DNA from: Bradyrhizobium sp. CCGB01
GTDB lineage: Bacteria; Pseudomonadota; Alphaproteobacteria; Rhizobiales; Xanthobacteraceae
DNA: 64,000 nt
Direction of reading: 5' to 3'
Assembly: GCF_024199795.1 (NCBI RefSeq)
Contig: NZ_JANADK010000001.1
Span: 558,001 to 622,000, forward strand
The position numbers and the translations under genes were made by a program. Under the pieces are notes generated by a model, which saw only the letters and a list, made by a program, of their open reading frames with translations, ran no database searches and had not been told where the DNA came from. Shown in pieces: positions 27,383-35,684 of the stretch (positions are counted from its first letter, which is position 1; each line of letters opens with the position of its first letter).

Positions 27383-28405
27383 ATGCTGAACAAGAAGATC
27401 GCTGTTACGCTTGCCGTCGCCCTTCCCGTCGCTCTTGCCGCGTTCGCCGGCTCCGTCCAGGCGCAGGTCAAGGAACGCAACATCCGCGTCTCCAATGGCA
27501 TCAACGAGGATCATCCGGTCGGCAACGGCGTCGCGAAGATGCGCGCCTGCATGGCGGACAAGTCCGGTGGAAAGCTCAAGCTCCAGGCCTTCTGGGGCGG
27601 CGCTCTCGGCGGCGACCTGCAGGCGACGCAGGCGCTGCGGGCCGGGACGCAGGAGATGGTGATCACGTCGTCCTCGCCGCTGGTTGGAATCGTGCCGGTA
27701 CTCGGCGTCTTCGACCTGCCGTTCCTCTTTACGAACGAGAAGGAGGCGGATGCGGTGCTCGATGGCGTCTACGGTAAATACATCTCCGACCAACTGCCGG
27801 CCGCCGGCGTGGTCAACCTGTCCTACTGGGAAAATGGCTTCCGCAATCTGACCAACTCGAAGCGCGCGGTCTCGAAGGCGGAAGAGCTGACCGGCCTGAA
27901 GGTCCGCGTGATGCAGAACAACATCTTCCTCGACAGCTTCAAGAGCATGGGCGCCAACGCCACGCCGATGGCCTTCGGCGAGGTCTTCGCGGCGCTCGAG
28001 ACCCACGCGATCGATGGCCAGGAGAACCCGCTCGTCACCATCGACACCTCGAAGCTCTACGAAGTACAGAAATACCTGACGCTGACGCGTCACGCCTATA
28101 CGCCCTTCCTGGTGCTCTACTCCAAGAAGCTCTGGGATCAGCTCTCCGCGGAGGAGCAGACCATCCTCAGCGAATGCGCGGCGACAGGCCGCGACGAGGA
28201 ACGCCGTGTCTCGCGTGAGCTCAACGACAAGTCGCTGGCAAACCTGAAGAAGCAGGGCATGCAGGTGTCCGAGGTCTCCAAGGACGAACTCGCCAAGATG
28301 CGTGAGGCCACTGCCGCAGTCTACCAGCGTCACGAGGCCTCGATCGGCAAGGAGGCGATCGAGCGTCTGAAGACCGAGCTCGCCAAGATCCGCGGCGCCA
28401 ACTGA
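27383..28405 (+). CDS. TRAP transporter periplasmic substrate-binding protein (DctP type), 340 aa
   Basis: A signal peptide covers residues 1-27 (LAVALPVALAAFAGSVQAQ). The mature protein has the DctP fold, including the conserved arginine region (LTGLKVRVMQN, about residue 170) that binds the substrate carboxylate and the following GANATPMAFGEVFAAL block. A perfect CAGGAGG site precedes the ATG. By linkage with the enolase-family dehydratase/racemase that follows, the ligand is probably a sugar acid or related hydroxyacid. Confidence 0.94.
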   Translation: MLNKKIAVTLAVALPVALAAFAGSVQAQVKERNIRVSNGINEDHPVGNGVAKMRACMADKSGGKLKLQAFWGGALGGDLQATQALRAGTQEMVITSSSPLVGIVPVLGVFDLPFLFTNEKEADAVLDGVYGKYISDQLPAAGVVNLSYWENGFRNLTNSKRAVSKAEELTGLKVRVMQNNIFLDSFKSMGANATPMAFGEVFAALETHAIDGQENPLVTIDTSKLYEVQKYLTLTRHAYTPFLVLYSKKLWDQLSAEEQTILSECAATGRDEERRVSRELNDKSLANLKKQGMQVSEVSKDELAKMREATAAVYQRHEASIGKEAIERLKTELAKIRGAN

Positions 28406-28437
28406 TCGTCCGACACCGGAAGAAGAGTCACTGAACG

Positions 28438-29643
28438 ATGAAAATCACCGCCGTTGAAACCATCCGCCTGACCGAGTTCGCCAATATCATCTGGGTGCGG
28501 CTCCATACTGACGACGGTCCGGTCGGACTGGGTGAAACCTTCATGGGAGCAGCGGCGGTCGAAGCCTATCTGCACGAGACCGTCGCGCCAAAACTGCTCG
28601 GCAAGGATCCGCTCCAGATCGAGGCGCGCAACGCCAGCCTGAACAACTATCTCGGCTGGCGCGGCTCCGGAGTCGAGACGCGAGGCAATTCGGCCGTGGA
28701 CATCGCGCTCTGGGACATCTTCGGCAAGTCGGTCGGGCAGCCCGTCTCGATCGCACTCGGCGGCAAGGCACGCGACACGATCCGTACCTACAACACCTGT
28801 GCCGGGTACCGGTATATCCGCGATTCCCGCTCGCAAGCGGTGGCCAATTGGCACGTCGGCGAGCAAGGCGGACCCTATGAGGATCTCGAGGGTTTCCTCT
28901 ATCGCGCCGACGAGCTCGCCCACTCCCTGCTCGAGCAGGGCATTACCGGTATGAAGATCTGGCCCTTCGACATCGCTGCGGAACGTTCGGCCGGTTGGGA
29001 CATCAGTCCGCAGGAACTGAACACCGCGCTCGAACCGTTCCGCAAGATCCGCAAGGCGGTCGGCGACCGCATGGACATCATGGTCGAATTCCACTCGCTG
29101 TGGAGCTTGCCCATGGCCAAGAAGCTCGCCGAGCGCCTTGCCGAGTTCGACACCTATTGGCACGAGGATCCGTTCCGTCTCGATAACATCCACGACCTCG
29201 GTGAATATGCGCGGCATTCAAAGGCCTGGGTCTGCGCCTCCGAGACGCTGGCCTATACGCACTCTTTCCGGGATTACCTCGAGTCCGGTGCCGCCGGCGT
29301 CGTGATGCTGGACCTGTCCTGGTGCGGCGGCCTGTCGGAGGCACGGAAGATCGCCGGCATGGCGGAAGCCTGGCACACGCCCGTCGCACCGCATGACTGC
29401 ACCGGCCCTGTGGTCTATGCGGCGTCCTGTCATTTCTCGATGCACGCGCGCAACGCGCTGATCCAGGAATCGGTACGTGCGTTCTACACGGGCTGGTACA
29501 CCGAGCTGGTCACTGAGCTGCCGAAAGCCGAGAACGGGATGATCTCCATTTCCGATGCCCCCGGTCTCGGGCTTGAACTGCTGCCCGGGCTTGAAAAGCG
29601 CCCCGACGCGATCGTCCGTTTCAGTCGCCTCGGCGGGAGTTGA
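28438..29643 (+). CDS. Mandelate racemase/muconate-lactonizing (enolase superfamily) enzyme, 401 aa
   Basis: An N-terminal capping domain (about 1-115) and a TIM-barrel domain (about 130-370). Candidate magnesium ligands are Glu in MVEFHSLW, Glu in HEDPFR and Glu in ASETLA. A His in APHDCTG could be the general acid/base on the seventh strand. The second-strand position reads KIWPFD, so only one Lys of the usual KxK is present, which suggests dehydratase chemistry on a sugar acid rather than a true racemase. It is the last gene of the TRAP operon, 32 bp after dctP, and probably acts on the imported acid. The exact substrate cannot be told from sequence. Confidence 0.88.
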   Translation: MKITAVETIRLTEFANIIWVRLHTDDGPVGLGETFMGAAAVEAYLHETVAPKLLGKDPLQIEARNASLNNYLGWRGSGVETRGNSAVDIALWDIFGKSVGQPVSIALGGKARDTIRTYNTCAGYRYIRDSRSQAVANWHVGEQGGPYEDLEGFLYRADELAHSLLEQGITGMKIWPFDIAAERSAGWDISPQELNTALEPFRKIRKAVGDRMDIMVEFHSLWSLPMAKKLAERLAEFDTYWHEDPFRLDNIHDLGEYARHSKAWVCASETLAYTHSFRDYLESGAAGVVMLDLSWCGGLSEARKIAGMAEAWHTPVAPHDCTGPVVYAASCHFSMHARNALIQESVRAFYTGWYTELVTELPKAENGMISISDAPGLGLELLPGLEKRPDAIVRFSRLGGS

Positions 29644-30016
29644 AGTACAAGGCTGGCTGATCTAGCCGGCCGTCGCGCTCTCGCGATTGCGCAAGGGCAT
29701 GCCGCGGCGCGGCATGCGGGCCGCGACAGCGGCGGCATTCCCGCGGAGAGCGTGACCTGGGTAAACATTGTCGCTGAAGCGAAGGCCGCCTCCCTCGGAT
29801 TTGGCGTTATCGGTGTTACGGTGACAGTGCACTAAATTGGCACTGTCCGGCGGCGAACGCAGCATGTAGCCGACATGGCCGTCAGCATTGTCGACGCGGC
29901 AGCCGCGACAGGGCCACCATCGTCCACAGCGACATCGGCCCCTTCCGCGACTTCGCGATCGGTCGGCGCATGCCGAAGGCCGCTCCGCGCGCGCGACGTA
30001 CGCTGCCGTGCGCCCG
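29644..30016. other. Intergenic region carrying most of direct repeat copy B
   Basis: The 373 bp between the enolase-family stop and the stop of the TctC gene contain no supported gene. The right part (from 29,855) is the downstream half of direct repeat copy B. A short run near 29,690-29,730 (gcggcgcggcatgc region) could fold, but no T-run follows. Confidence 0.5.
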
Positions 30017-30146
30017 CTACTGCCCACCGATCCCCGCGCTCTCGATCACCCGCTTGTTGCGTGCGGTCTCCTCGACGATGAACGGGACCATCTCGGCCGG
30101 CCCCTTGTCGGCAATCGACACCTGGCCGTTGGTGGTGAGGTCGGCG
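29855..30146. repeat. Direct repeat copy B: 3' end and downstream flank of the intact tctC-like gene
   Basis: This 292-bp block matches 24,314-24,602 in the same orientation, 5.54 kb away. It comprises the last 43 codons of the - strand TctC gene (30,017-30,146) and about 160 bp of its downstream flank. Copy A has the same content but is frameshifted and detached from the rest of the gene. The intact gene here suggests that this is the original copy. Confidence 0.8.
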
Positions 30147-31120
30147 ACGATGCCGGGGTCGGCGAGCACGGCGGCCATGGCCTCGGAGAGCTTGCCCACG
30201 ATTTTCGGGTCGGTCCCGGCCGGGACCGAGACCCAGGTCGAGCCGGCATTGACGGCGTCGGGGTAGCCGGCCTCGAGCACCGTGGGCGCATCGGGCAGCG
30301 CGGCCATCCGCGCCGCGCCGGTGGTGCCGAGCACCTTGACCTTGCCGGTGTCGATCAGGGGCCTCAGCACGGTGAGGTAGTCGAAGGAGACGTCCAGGAT
30401 GCCCGACATCATGTCGGTCATCTGGCTCGAGCCCGACTTGTAGGGCACGTGGGTCAGCTTGATGCCGGCGGCCGCCTGGAACATCTCGCCGGCGAGGTGC
30501 TGCGCGGTGCCGGGGCCGGGAGAACCGAAATTGAGCTTGCCCGGGTTGGCCTTCGCGTAGGCGACAAACTCGGCCAGTGTGCTGTAGGGCGCTGCCGCAG
30601 TCGCGACGAGGACCTGGTTCGACGAGCTCACGCCGCGGACGTGGACGTAGCTCTTGAGCGGGTCGTAGTTGAGCTTCGTCAGTCCCAAATTCGGCTGGAT
30701 CGTCATGGGCCCGCCGGAGGCGTAGAGCACGGTGTAGCCGTCGGGCTGGGCCCGGGCCACGAACTCCGTCCCGATGGTCCCGCCGGCGCCGGGCCGGTTC
30801 TCCACCACCACGGGCTGCCCAAGCCGCGTCCGCAGCAGCTCCGCGATCTTGCGCGAGACGAGGTCGGTGACGCCGCCGGCCCCGAACGGCACCACCCAGG
30901 TGATCGCGCGGTTCGGCCAGGAGTCCGCGGCCGTCTGGGCCCCCGCGGCGCCCGCCTGGAGCGCCAGCGTCGTAGCGGCGACGAGACATAGCAGCGTTCT
31001 TGGCAGCGTTCTTGGGAGCGCTCTCGTCGCCGTCCCTTCGGGACGCCCGCTCAGGCCGCTGCGCGCGCCAAATCCCGCGGCGGGCCCTTGCGGACCGCCG
31101 GTATGATCCGCTCCCCCCAT
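30017..31120 (-). CDS. TctC/Bug-family periplasmic substrate-binding protein, 367 aa
   Basis: The start is the ATG at 31,120, which has GGAGG 8 bp upstream; the open frame extends 34 codons further but without signals. The N-terminal 65 residues include an Arg/Gly-rich extension before a hydrophobic signal sequence (LLCLVAATTLALQAGAAGAQ). The mature part is a classic Bug protein with VPFGAGGVTD, ENRPGAGGTIG and VPYKSGSSQM. No partner membrane subunits are adjacent. Its 3' end is duplicated at 24,314-24,602. The ligand is unknown, probably a carboxylate. Confidence 0.9.
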   Translation of the reverse strand: MGGADHTGGPQGPAAGFGARSGLSGRPEGTATRALPRTLPRTLLCLVAATTLALQAGAAGAQTAADSWPNRAITWVVPFGAGGVTDLVSRKIAELLRTRLGQPVVVENRPGAGGTIGTEFVARAQPDGYTVLYASGGPMTIQPNLGLTKLNYDPLKSYVHVRGVSSSNQVLVATAAAPYSTLAEFVAYAKANPGKLNFGSPGPGTAQHLAGEMFQAAAGIKLTHVPYKSGSSQMTDMMSGILDVSFDYLTVLRPLIDTGKVKVLGTTGAARMAALPDAPTVLEAGYPDAVNAGSTWVSVPAGTDPKIVGKLSEAMAAVLADPGIVADLTTNGQVSIADKGPAEMVPFIVEETARNKRVIESAGIGGQ

Positions 31121-31430
31121 GGATGCAGTCCTCCCTCGTTGCAGTGTGGCCGTTGATGGCCATCTTGACCGAAGGCTACAGCCCCGAGTGTCTTCCAACC
31201 ATTGGCGCAGTCCGAGCATCACTTTTGCAAAATATGAAAAGATCGATGCATCAGATGGTTCGTTGGACCCAGCGGACGCCAGGCCTGCAGTCGCGGGCTA
31301 CTGTGCATGGGGTTGTTTTCGCAATTTCTGTTATCAGGTCGCAGAAGACCGTCGCAGGACGATGCTTGAACCTGTCGCCGGCGCGGTCCGACCAACATTC
31401 CGCGGCCGGCAGGGAGCCTGTTCTAAGACG
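31121..31430. other. Divergent promoter region between tctC-like and DUF2157 genes
   Basis: 310 bp between divergent starts. The + strand frame is open through most of it but lacks a start signal and reads as non-coding (frequent Trp, Cys and Arg, no domain). A somewhat AT-rich patch at 31,220-31,250 is the likeliest promoter location. No clear operator symmetry was found. Confidence 0.4.
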
Positions 31431-32702
31431 ATGTTCGACAAGTCCTACCGGCAGCGGCTCGAAGCTGATCTTGCGCAATGGGAAGCCGATGGCGTGCTCG
31501 CGCCGGCGGCGGCCACCTCGATCCGCAATGCGCTGCCGCCGCTTTCCGCCGGCATCAACATCGCGGTGGTCGTTGGCATCGTCGGCGGCCTGTTGATCGC
31601 GGCCGCATTCCTCGCCTTCGTCGCGGCGCACTGGACGGAGATCGCGCGGCTGCTGCGGTTCGCGATCCTGCTCGCCGGTATGGTCGTCGCCGGCGGCCTC
31701 GGCGCGTGGTTCGCGGCGTCCGGCCGCATTGTTCTGGCCGATCTCTGCGCCAGCATCGGTGCCATCATCTTCGGCGCGGGCATCGCGCTGGTCGGCCAGA
31801 TGTATCATCTGGGCGACGACTTCGCCGGCGGCATGCTGCTGTGGTCGATCGGCGCGTTTGCCGCAGCAACGCTGACCGGCTCGCGCGGTGCGCTCGCGGT
31901 CGGCCTCGTCGCCGCCTGCATCTGGACCTGCATGCGCAGCTATGATGCGCCTGATACCCTGCATCTGCCGTTCGTGATGGTCTGGCTGATCGCAGCCGCT
32001 CTCGCGCTTGCGTGGAATTCTCGCGTCGCCGCTCATCTCGTCGCGGTCGCGGTGCTTCCGTGGTGGATCGCGACATCGTTTCGCTTCGACCTCGATGGCC
32101 TTCAGCCGTCTTTCGTCCTCGCGAACGGTGCGGCGCTGCTGTTCGGCGCGGGGCTCGCAATCGCCGCGTCGCGGTCGCCGAGGGCGCTTCTGCTTGGGAG
32201 CGTTCTGTCGATCTACGGCGCGTTCTCGCTCGCCGTCGTCGCTTTCCTGGAGGTGACGACGGTCGACGACATCATCCGCTTCCACACCAGCACGGTGCCG
32301 GCCCAGCCGCTGTGGGCGATTGTTTGCGGGGCCGCGGGTGTGATCCTGGCTCTCGCTTCCGCTGGGATCACCAGGCGCGCCGGCGAAGTCCTGGCAGCAT
32401 GTGCCATCGGGCTCGTGCTGATCGCGGCGCCGATCTGGCCGGCCTCCACGGCCGGCGAGCCCTGGTACGCCTATGCCGCGCTGCTCTGCGCCATGCTGTG
32501 CCTCGTCGTCTCCGGCATGCTCGACGATGTGCGCCCGCGCATCGTCGCCGGCTGGCTCGGGATCGCCGGTGTCATCGCGGGCATCACCTGGGCGGTGAAG
32601 GGCTCGCTGCTGCGCCGCTCGGCCTTCCTTGCCGCGGCCGGCATCATCGCGGTCGTCTTTGCAACCGCGCTCAATCGTGCGCTGCCGAGGGCTGAACGAT
32701 GA
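31431..32702 (+). CDS. DUF2157-family multi-spanning membrane protein, 423 aa
   Basis: The N-terminal 45 residues form the amphipathic start typical of DUF2157 (LEADLAQWEADGVLAPAAA), followed by ten or more hydrophobic helices from about residue 48 to the end. The function of the family is unknown. The chosen ATG (31,431) is where family similarity should begin; the upstream open frame is not credible coding. The next gene overlaps by 4 bp and encodes a GDYXXLXY protein. The two are a recurrent pair in bacteria and probably form one envelope complex. Confidence 0.85.
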   Translation: MFDKSYRQRLEADLAQWEADGVLAPAAATSIRNALPPLSAGINIAVVVGIVGGLLIAAAFLAFVAAHWTEIARLLRFAILLAGMVVAGGLGAWFAASGRIVLADLCASIGAIIFGAGIALVGQMYHLGDDFAGGMLLWSIGAFAAATLTGSRGALAVGLVAACIWTCMRSYDAPDTLHLPFVMVWLIAAALALAWNSRVAAHLVAVAVLPWWIATSFRFDLDGLQPSFVLANGAALLFGAGLAIAASRSPRALLLGSVLSIYGAFSLAVVAFLEVTTVDDIIRFHTSTVPAQPLWAIVCGAAGVILALASAGITRRAGEVLAACAIGLVLIAAPIWPASTAGEPWYAYAALLCAMLCLVVSGMLDDVRPRIVAGWLGIAGVIAGITWAVKGSLLRRSAFLAAAGIIAVVFATALNRALPRAER

Positions 32703-33295
32703 TCGAGACCGTCACACAGCTCTGGCAGCGCATCCCGAAAGCCGTGCTGTTCGGCGTCGCCGTTCTGCTTCAATGCATCCTGCTCATGTTGATGGTCGCC
32801 GATCGCATGCAGATCCTGCGCGAAGGCCGTGAGGTGACCTTGCAGACGCAGCCGGTCGATCCCCGCGATCTCCTGCGCGGCGACTACGTCGTGCTCCGCT
32901 ACGACATCTCGCAACTGCCGGCAGGCGCGCTGGCCGGCACGCCTGCCGCCGAGCGCAATCCCGCCGTGTTCGTCAGGCTCGCGCCGAATGCCAACGGGCT
33001 TTACGAGGCTGTCTCGGTGCATGCCGCGCCTGTCGCGGTCACGGCGCCCGAAATCCTGATCCGCGGCCGCGTCAGTTATTCCTGCGGTTCAACCGGCCGC
33101 ACGTTTTGCGACAAGCTGACGATCAAATACGGCCTCGAAAGCTATTTCGTGCCCGAAGGCGAGGGCAAGAAGCTCGAGCAGGCACGCAACCAGCAGAAGC
33201 TGCGGGTCGTCGCCGCCGTGCTGCCCTCAGGCCGCGCCGCCATCAAGCGGCTGCTGCTCGACGGCGAGCCGGTCTATGAGGAGCCGCTGTATTAG
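32699..33295 (+). CDS. GDYXXLXY-domain membrane-anchored protein, 198 aa
   Basis: One N-terminal hydrophobic helix (about residues 13-34, VLFGVAVLLQCILLMLMVA) followed by an extracytoplasmic domain with the naming motif GDYVVLRY at about residues 60-67. A second conserved region, CGSTGRTFCDKLTIKYGLES, contains two cysteines that could form a disulfide. Function is unknown. It overlaps the DUF2157 gene (ATGA). Its stop codon overlaps the stop of the convergent MocR gene by 3 bases. Confidence 0.85.
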   Translation: MIETVTQLWQRIPKAVLFGVAVLLQCILLMLMVADRMQILREGREVTLQTQPVDPRDLLRGDYVVLRYDISQLPAGALAGTPAAERNPAVFVRLAPNANGLYEAVSVHAAPVAVTAPEILIRGRVSYSCGSTGRTFCDKLTIKYGLESYFVPEGEGKKLEQARNQQKLRVVAAVLPSGRAAIKRLLLDGEPVYEEPLY

Positions 33296-34707
33296 CGGCC
33301 AGTCTTCAACGCCCGCCGCAGCACGTCCCACATCCGCGGATCGCTCATGTGCGCGACGTTGAAGCGCATGAAGTTTTGCGCCGTCTGCGACACGCTGAAC
33401 ACGTTGCCCGGCGCCAGCACCACGTCCTCCTCGAGCGCTGCGCGCGCAACGGCCGTGGTGTCCTGCCCGTCGGCGAGACGGCACCAGAGAAAGAAGCCGC
33501 CGCGCGGCATCAGCCAGGGCTCGACGCCCAGCGCCTGCAGTTTTCGCGCGACGTCGCGGCGCGTGCGTGTGAGCTTTTGCCGGAGCTCGTCCATGTGCTT
33601 GCGATAGCTGCCGCCGGCCAGCACCTTGGCGATGATGTCCGTCGCAACCGGGCTCGGGCCGCCAAAACTGGTTGCGACCTGGAGATCGACGAGATGCTCG
33701 ATCCAGTCGGCCCGTGCTGCGATGTAGCCGCAACGCACCGAGGCCGACAGCGTCTTGGAGAAGCTGCCGATGCGGATCACGCGGGCAAGACCGTCGAGCG
33801 CGGCCAGGCGCGGCGAACGCTCCGGCTCGAAGTCGCCAAAGATGTCGTCCTCGATGATGGTGAGGTCATGCGCGGCGGCCGCGGCCAGAAGCCGGTGCGC
33901 GGTCTGGAGCGAGCACGTCGCGCCGGTCGGGTTATGCAGCGCTGAATTGGTGATGTAGAGCCGCGGCCGCTCGCTGCCGAGGATCTGCTCGAAGCGGACG
34001 ACGTCGGGGCCTGACGGCGTGTAGGGCACGCTGACGATCTTGGCCTGATGCGCCCGCAGCAGCGCACGAAAATTGAAGTAGCAGGGATCGTCGACCAGCA
34101 CGGTGTCGCCGGGACGGAGCAGGAAGCGACAGATCAGGTCGGTCGCCTGCGTGCCCGAACCCGTCAGCATCAGCTGGTTGATCGAGGCCTCGATCCCGTC
34201 TTCGGCAAGGCGCGTCAGCAGCAGCCGGCGCAGGGCGAGGGAGCCGGACGTCGAGCCGTAATTGGTCAGCACGCTGGCGTCGGTGCGGGCGAGCGCGCGT
34301 GTGGCGCGGCGCAAGGCCGCCTCCGGCATCCACTCCGGCGGCAGCCAGCCGCAGCCGGGCTTTGGCGCGGCATCATCGGCATCGAGCGATTGCCTGGAGA
34401 CCCAGAACGGATCGACCGCGCGGTCGCGGCGCGGCTCGACGTCGGTCAACGCCAGCGGCGGCGTGACGGTCGGCGAGACATAGAAGCCCGAGCCGCGGCG
34501 GGCACGGATCAGGCCTTCGGCGGCGAGGCGATCATAGGCTTCGACGACGGTGGACGGCGAAACACCCATCGTCGTGGCAAGGCTGCGGATCGACGGGAGG
34601 CGGTCGCCGGCACCGAGCGCGCGGCCGGCGACCTTGGCGCGGATCGCGCTCATCACGTCATTGGTCCGTGTGCCGCCGCGTCCCTTCGATTGCGCTTCGA
34701 TGTTCAA
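33292..34707 (-). CDS. MocR/PdxR-type regulator (GntR winged helix fused to aminotransferase fold), 471 aa
   Basis: The N-terminal GntR winged helix (about residues 10-75, with PSIRSLATTMGVSPSTVVEA) is joined to a class I aminotransferase-like domain (about 110-465) that binds PLP. The Schiff-base lysine is in SFSKTLSASVRCGY. Such proteins sense amino acids, vitamin B6 or related amines and control an adjacent transporter or metabolic gene, here the divergent EamA exporter. I chose a TTG start at 34,707, preceded by GGAAGG about 9 bp upstream, because the helix-turn-helix domain starts right after it. The frame continues upstream without coding character. Confidence 0.88.
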   Translation of the reverse strand: MNIEAQSKGRGGTRTNDVMSAIRAKVAGRALGAGDRLPSIRSLATTMGVSPSTVVEAYDRLAAEGLIRARRGSGFYVSPTVTPPLALTDVEPRRDRAVDPFWVSRQSLDADDAAPKPGCGWLPPEWMPEAALRRATRALARTDASVLTNYGSTSGSLALRRLLLTRLAEDGIEASINQLMLTGSGTQATDLICRFLLRPGDTVLVDDPCYFNFRALLRAHQAKIVSVPYTPSGPDVVRFEQILGSERPRLYITNSALHNPTGATCSLQTAHRLLAAAAAHDLTIIEDDIFGDFEPERSPRLAALDGLARVIRIGSFSKTLSASVRCGYIAARADWIEHLVDLQVATSFGGPSPVATDIIAKVLAGGSYRKHMDELRQKLTRTRRDVARKLQALGVEPWLMPRGGFFLWCRLADGQDTTAVARAALEEDVVLAPGNVFSVSQTAQNFMRFNVAHMSDPRMWDVLRRALKTGR

Positions 34708-34710
34708 GGT

Positions 34711-34732
34711 GTATGACCTTCCATACCCATAC
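34711..34732. promoter_or_regulatory. Possible MocR operator (tandem CCATAC repeats)
   Basis: CCATAC occurs twice in direct tandem (34,721-34,726 and 34,727-34,732), with GTATG in inverted orientation at 34,711-34,715. MocR-type regulators such as GabR recognise short ATACC-like direct repeats, and this block lies in the 105-bp divergent region beside the regulator start. Confidence 0.4.
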
Positions 34733-34812
34733 AGTTTTGCCAGATTGTACTGGATTGTCTCTGGTCTCGCCACCGTAGAGGGCCGAGGATTGCCGTCCAA
34801 AAAGAGGTGGAC

Positions 34813-35673
34813 ATGCAATCTGCGGGCAGCGGCTGGGGCAACGGGCTTCTCGGCGTCATCATCTTCAGCGGCTCGTTGCCGGCGACGCGCGTCGCGGTCG
34901 GCGGCTTCTCCGCGCTGTTCCTGACCTCCGCACGCGCGGTCATTGCGGCGCTGATCGGCGTGGCCGTGCTCGGCCTGCTTCGTCAGGCCCGGCCGGAGCG
35001 AAAGGATCTCGTCTCGCTCACCATCGTCTCCATCGGCGTCGTGGTCGGCTTTCCCCTGCTGACCGCGCTGGCGCTCCAGCACATCACCTCCGCGCATTCG
35101 ATCGTCTTCATTGGCCTCTTGCCGCTGTCGACGGCGATCTTCGCCGTGCTGCGCGGCGGCGAGCGGCCGCAGCCGCTGTTCTGGCTGTTCGCGATTCTGG
35201 GCAGCGCCACGGTGGCGGGCTTTGCTTTGTCGAACGACGGCTCGGCGTCAGTGACCGGCGATCTCCTGATGGTCGCCGCCATCGTGCTGTGCGGGCTCGG
35301 CTATGCCGAAGGCGCCGCGCTGTCGCGCCGCCTTGGCGGCTGGCAGGTGATCTCCTGGGCGCTGCTGCTCGCTCTGCCGCTGATGGTGCCGGTCGCGATC
35401 CTGACCTGGCCGGCGACATGGAGCGGCGTCGGCGTGCCCGCCTGGATCGGGCTCGCCTACGTTTCCGTCTTCAGCATGTTCGTCGGCTTCATCTTCTGGT
35501 ACCGCGGCCTTGCGATCGGCGGCATCGCGCGCGTCGGCCAATTGCAACAGCTTCAGCCGTTCTTCGGCCTCGCGCTCGCCGGCTTCCTGCTGCACGAGCC
35601 GGTCGCATGGAGCATGATCGCTGCGACCGCGCTCGTGGTCGTCTGCGTCTTCTTCGCGCGCCGGTATGCGTGA
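34813..35673 (+). CDS. EamA-family (DMT superfamily) transporter, 286 aa
   Basis: Ten predicted transmembrane helices in two EamA repeats, the usual length. EamA proteins export small metabolites such as amino acids. AAGAGG lies 6 bp before the ATG at 34,813; a GTG two codons upstream is less likely. The first repeat seems to begin directly in helix 1 (NGLLGVIIFSGSLPATRVAV). Divergent from the MocR gene, it is probably that regulator's target. Confidence 0.9.
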   Translation: MQSAGSGWGNGLLGVIIFSGSLPATRVAVGGFSALFLTSARAVIAALIGVAVLGLLRQARPERKDLVSLTIVSIGVVVGFPLLTALALQHITSAHSIVFIGLLPLSTAIFAVLRGGERPQPLFWLFAILGSATVAGFALSNDGSASVTGDLLMVAAIVLCGLGYAEGAALSRRLGGWQVISWALLLALPLMVPVAILTWPATWSGVGVPAWIGLAYVSVFSMFVGFIFWYRGLAIGGIARVGQLQQLQPFFGLALAGFLLHEPVAWSMIAATALVVVCVFFARRYA

Positions 35674-35684
35674 GGCAGCGCGCC

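Noticed and set aside
29832..31163. 443-codon - strand frame overlapping the TctC gene
   Set aside because: Arg/Gly/Ala-rich frameshifted shadow; the true frame at 30,017-31,120 has the Bug-family motifs and a signal peptide.
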